From contig NZ_JARXLA010000002.1 in NCBI RefSeq assembly GCF_029872155.1, positions 806,001 through 870,000 on the forward strand: DNA of 64,000 nucleotides, given 5' to 3'. The notes under the pieces were generated by a model. It made no database searches. It was not told the DNA's origin and worked only from the letters and a program-made list of their open reading frames with translations. This DNA is from Hyphomicrobium sp. D-2 (lineage in GTDB: Bacteria; Pseudomonadota; Alphaproteobacteria; Rhizobiales; Hyphomicrobiaceae). Made by a program: the position numbers and the translations under genes. This document shows, piece after piece, positions 61,361 to 64,000 of the stretch (position 1 is the stretch's first letter; each line of letters starts with the position of its first letter).

Positions 61361-61404
61361 TTGCACCGGCGACTCTCCTTCGGGGAGCCGGCCGCCGCCG
61401 GTGC
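61361..61404. repeat. Dispersed imperfect hairpin repeat, copy G
   Basis: TTGCACCGGCGACTCTCC, TTC loop, GGGGAGCCGGCCGCC then GCCGGTGC. The outer stem GCACCGG/CCGGTGC is again complementary but different from copies B and C. Confidence 0.75.
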
Positions 61405-61407
61405 CGC

Positions 61408-61506
61408 GCAGGGGTGTCGCCGGTGCGAAAAAACATCCCCCGCGGGCGGGTGTGCGGAGCGCAGTCGCCAGCGCTAACTAAAATGCGCAAGCGGAGTCGC
61501 TGGCGC
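61408..61506. repeat. Half-copies of the hairpin repeat
   Basis: Arms resembling one side only: GGTGTCGCCGGTGC (about 61413-61426), GCGCAGTCGCCAGCGC (about 61459-61474) and GCGGAGTCGCTGGCGC (about 61491-61506). Likely decayed or partial copies clustered next to copy G and the alaS stop. Confidence 0.6.
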
Positions 61507-61518
61507 AAAACAAAAACC

Positions 61519-64000
61519 TTACGCCGAGGCGAGCACAGCCTCGATCGCCTCCAGCGCCGCGCCGGCCTTGGCACCATCCGGGCCACCGGCCTGCGCCATG
61601 TCCGGACGGCCACCGCCGCCCTTGCCGCCAAGCGCTTCTGCTCCGGCCTTGACCAGATCGACAGCGCTCAGTGACGCGGTGAGATCAGCGGTAACGCCAA
61701 CCGCAAGTCCGGCCTTGCCGTCTTCCGTGACGCCGACAATGGCGACGACACCGGAACCGACCTGCTTTTTGCCCTCATCGATCAGGCCACGCAGATCCTT
61801 CGGATTGAGCCCCTGTACCGTGCGCGCCAGCAGCTTCACCTTGCCGACATCGCGCACCGCATCGCCAGCCCCCTGCGCGCCACCACCACCGCCGCCGCTC
61901 AGCGCAAGCTGCTTCTTGGCTTCCGCCAATTGACGCTCAAGCTGCTTGCGCTCATCCACCAGCGCCTTCACGCGCTCGGCCACATCTTCCGGCCGCACGT
62001 GCAGGGCCGACGCAATTTCGCGCACGCGCGCTTCATGCTCGGACAGATAACCGCGCGCCGCGTCCGCCGTCAGCGCCTCGATGCGGCGAACACCCGCTGC
62101 ACTACCGCTTTCAGCAACGATCTTGACGAGGCCGATGTCGCCCGTGCGCTTCACATGCGTGCCGCCGCACAGCTCCACCGACCACGCCTTGTTGGCGTTC
62201 GGGCCTGCATCGCCCATCGCGACCACGCGCACTTCATCGCCATACTTCTCGCCGAACAGCGCCATCGCACCAGACTGCATGGCATCTTCCAGCGCCATCA
62301 GACGCGTTTCAACGGCTGAGTTCTGCAGCACAATGGCGTTGGCGCGCGCTTCAACTTCAGCGAGTTCTGCTTCCGCCATCGGCTTCGTGTGCGAGAAGTC
62401 AAACCGCAGCCGCCCAGGCGAAACCATCGATCCCTTCTGCGCCACGTGCGAACCCAGCACCTGCCGCAACGCTTCATGCAGAAGATGCGTCGCGGAGTGA
62501 TTGGCGCGCGTGGCCGACCGCTTGTCGTGATCGACCGTCAGATCGACCGTCTCGCCGTTCTTGAAGCTGCCGACCTCCATCTTGCCGACATGGACGAACA
62601 CGCCGCCCGCCTTCTTCAGCGTATCGGTGACGCGGAACAACGCGCCCTGCGGCCCGGCGATGACGCCAACATCGCCAACCTGACCGCCGGATTCGCCATA
62701 GAACGGCGTCTGGTTGACGATGACCGCACCGTCATCGCCCGCGCTTAGCGCAGCAGCGGCCTTGCCATCCTTCACCAACGCGACGATCTCGCCCGCAGCC
62801 TGCTCGGTGTCGTAGCCGAGGAACTCGGTGGCGCCGGTCTTCTCCGCGATCTCAAACCAGATCGATTCCGTTGCCGCCTCGCCCGAGCCCTTCCACGCCT
62901 TGCGCGCTTCGGCTTTCTGGCGCTGCATCGCGGTTTCAAAGCCCTTCGTGTCGACGCTGATCGAGCGGGCGCGCAGAGCGTCCTCGGTCAGGTCGAGCGG
63001 GAAGCCGAAAGTGTCGTAGAGCTTGAACGCGGTTTCGCCGGAAAGCACGTCGCCCGCGTTGAGTTCGGACGTCGCGTCACCGAGCAGCCCGAGGCCCTTT
63101 TCAAGCGTTCTCTTGAAGCGCTTTTCTTCCAGCAGCAGCGTTTCGGCAATCAGCGGCTGAGCGCGCTGCAGCTCGTGATAGGTGTCGCCCATCTCATGCA
63201 CGAGCGAGGGCACCAGGCGATGCATCAGCGGTTCCTGCGCGCCGAGCAGGTGCGCGTGGCGCATGGCGCGGCGCATGATGCGGCGGAGCACGTAGCCGCG
63301 GCCTTCATTTGAAGGCAGCACGCCATCGGCAATGAGGAAGCTGGAAGCGCGCAGATGGTCGGCGATCACGCGGTGCGAAGCGCGATGCTCACCCGTCGCG
63401 GGCACACCCGTTGCCTGTACGGAAGCGGCGATCAGCGCCTTGAACAGATCAATGTCATAGTTGTCGGTGACACCCTGCAACACCGCAGCAACGCGCTCCA
63501 GACCCATGCCGGTATCGACCGACTGCTTCGGCAGCGGAATGCGCTCGCCACCCGGCAGTTGCTCGAACTGCATGAAAACGAGGTTCCAGATTTCGACGAA
63601 ACGGTCGCCGTCCTGATCGGGCGAGCCGGGCGGGCCGCCGAAAATGTGCTCGCCGTGGTCGTAGAAAATTTCCGAGCACGGACCGCACGGGCCGGTGTCA
63701 CCCATCTGCCAGAAGTTGTCGTTGGTGGGGATGCGGATGATTTTCTCATCGGCAAAGCCCGTCACCTTCTTCCAGATATCGAAGGCTTCGTCGTCAGTGT
63801 GATAGACGGTGATGGTCAGGCGCTTGGGATCGAGCGCGAAGTCCTTCGTCAGCAGCTCCCAAGCCAGCGGGATCGCATCGGCTTTGAAGTAGTCGCCGAA
63901 CGAGAAGTTGCCGAGCATCTCGAAGAAGGTGTGATGGCGCGCGGTATAGCCGACATTATCGAGGTCGTTGTGCTTGCCGCCCGCGCGCACGCACTTCTGC
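61519..64000 (-). CDS. alaS: Alanyl-tRNA synthetase, 5' part cut by window edge
   Basis: About 827 codons are present. At the right edge the protein reads [17 protein letters not shown], which is the class II catalytic core just after motif 1, so roughly 50-55 N-terminal residues lie outside. It continues [19 protein letters not shown] and GPCGPCSEI, then the editing domain with [16 protein letters not shown] (zinc-binding HxxxH) and [13 protein letters not shown]. The C-terminal Gly/Ala-rich domain ([16 protein letters not shown]) ends it. It charges tRNA-Ala and edits mischarged Ser/Gly. It converges on icd across the terminator and repeat region. Confidence 0.97.
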   Translation of the reverse strand, partial: QKCVRAGGKHNDLDNVGYTARHHTFFEMLGNFSFGDYFKADAIPLAWELLTKDFALDPKRLTITVYHTDDEAFDIWKKVTGFADEKIIRIPTNDNFWQMGDTGPCGPCSEIFYDHGEHIFGGPPGSPDQDGDRFVEIWNLVFMQFEQLPGGERIPLPKQSVDTGMGLERVAAVLQGVTDNYDIDLFKALIAASVQATGVPATGEHRASHRVIADHLRASSFLIADGVLPSNEGRGYVLRRIMRRAMRHAHLLGAQEPLMHRLVPSLVHEMGDTYHELQRAQPLIAETLLLEEKRFKRTLEKGLGLLGDATSELNAGDVLSGETAFKLYDTFGFPLDLTEDALRARSISVDTKGFETAMQRQKAEARKAWKGSGEAATESIWFEIAEKTGATEFLGYDTEQAAGEIVALVKDGKAAAALSAGDDGAVIVNQTPFYGESGGQVGDVGVIAGPQGALFRVTDTLKKAGGVFVHVGKMEVGSFKNGETVDLTVDHDKRSATRANHSATHLLHEALRQVLGSHVAQKGSMVSPGRLRFDFSHTKPMAEAELAEVEARANAIVLQNSAVETRLMALEDAMQSGAMALFGEKYGDEVRVVAMGDAGPNANKAWSVELCGGTHVKRTGDIGLVKIVAESGSAAGVRRIEALTADAARGYLSEHEARVREIASALHVRPEDVAERVKALVDERKQLERQLAEAKKQLALSGGGGGGAQGAGDAVRDVGKVKLLARTVQGLNPKDLRGLIDEGKKQVGSGVVAIVGVTEDGKAGLAVGVTADLTASLSAVDLVKAGAEALGGKGGGGRPDMAQAGGPDGAKAGAALEAIEAVLASA

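Overview
The window reads as chromosomal DNA of a GC-rich alphaproteobacterium, most likely of the order Hyphomicrobiales (Rhizobiales). The evidence is the gene families present: alphaproteobacterial DnaG with a degenerate zinc finger, a ScfR/RamB-type regulator divergent from isocitrate lyase, ELM1-family proteins and dimeric NADP-Icd. A mosaic intergenic repeat at 32401-32505 also resembles elements known from rhizobia. I see no tRNA, rRNA, insertion sequence, prophage or CRISPR array. Both edges cut genes: glmS (3' part missing) on the left and alaS (5' part missing) on the right.

Layout. 0-5.6 kb: glmU-glmS (UDP-GlcNAc supply), a SPOR-like membrane protein, a zinc alcohol dehydrogenase and an RraA-like protein. 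5.6-13.2 kb: a carbon-assimilation block with a short-chain acyl-CoA responsive regulator divergent from aceA, a small coupled protein, a hotdog thioesterase, metE and a PrpD-like dehydratase. 13.7-25.6 kb: accessory genes (membrane proteins, DUF3592, YihY, an MFS pump, a DUF937/PRC protein). Inside it lies a stretch (16.6-20.4 kb) where an aldo/keto reductase, a ligase-associated exonuclease and an ATP-dependent DNA ligase are all frameshifted. 25.7-32.5 kb: a tiny secreted protein, ettA, a 2OG-Fe(II) oxygenase-like protein, two ELM1 paralogues flanking a CPBP membrane protease, and an Lrp regulator.

32.6-46.1 kb is mostly core genome: greA, carB, a periplasmic protein, carA, yqeY, dnaG and rpoD, then a class A beta-lactamase and a nucleoside deoxyribosyltransferase. 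46.2-51.7 kb is a small surface-polysaccharide locus (two glycosyltransferases, a flippase, a Wzy-like protein). 52-64 kb holds bolA-grxD, a small secreted protein, a pqiA-like gene, a TPR protein with near-identical repeats, rpsD, a secreted protein, an unusual TrmJ with a Cys-rich N-terminal extension, icd and alaS.

The most striking non-coding signal is a dispersed family of about 40-bp imperfect hairpins (13722, 26047, 26094, 52332, 52844, 56891, 61361, plus half-copies at 61408-61506). They sit mainly just after gene ends. One arm keeps GGCGACT and the other keeps AGCCGGC, while the outer stems vary with compensatory changes.
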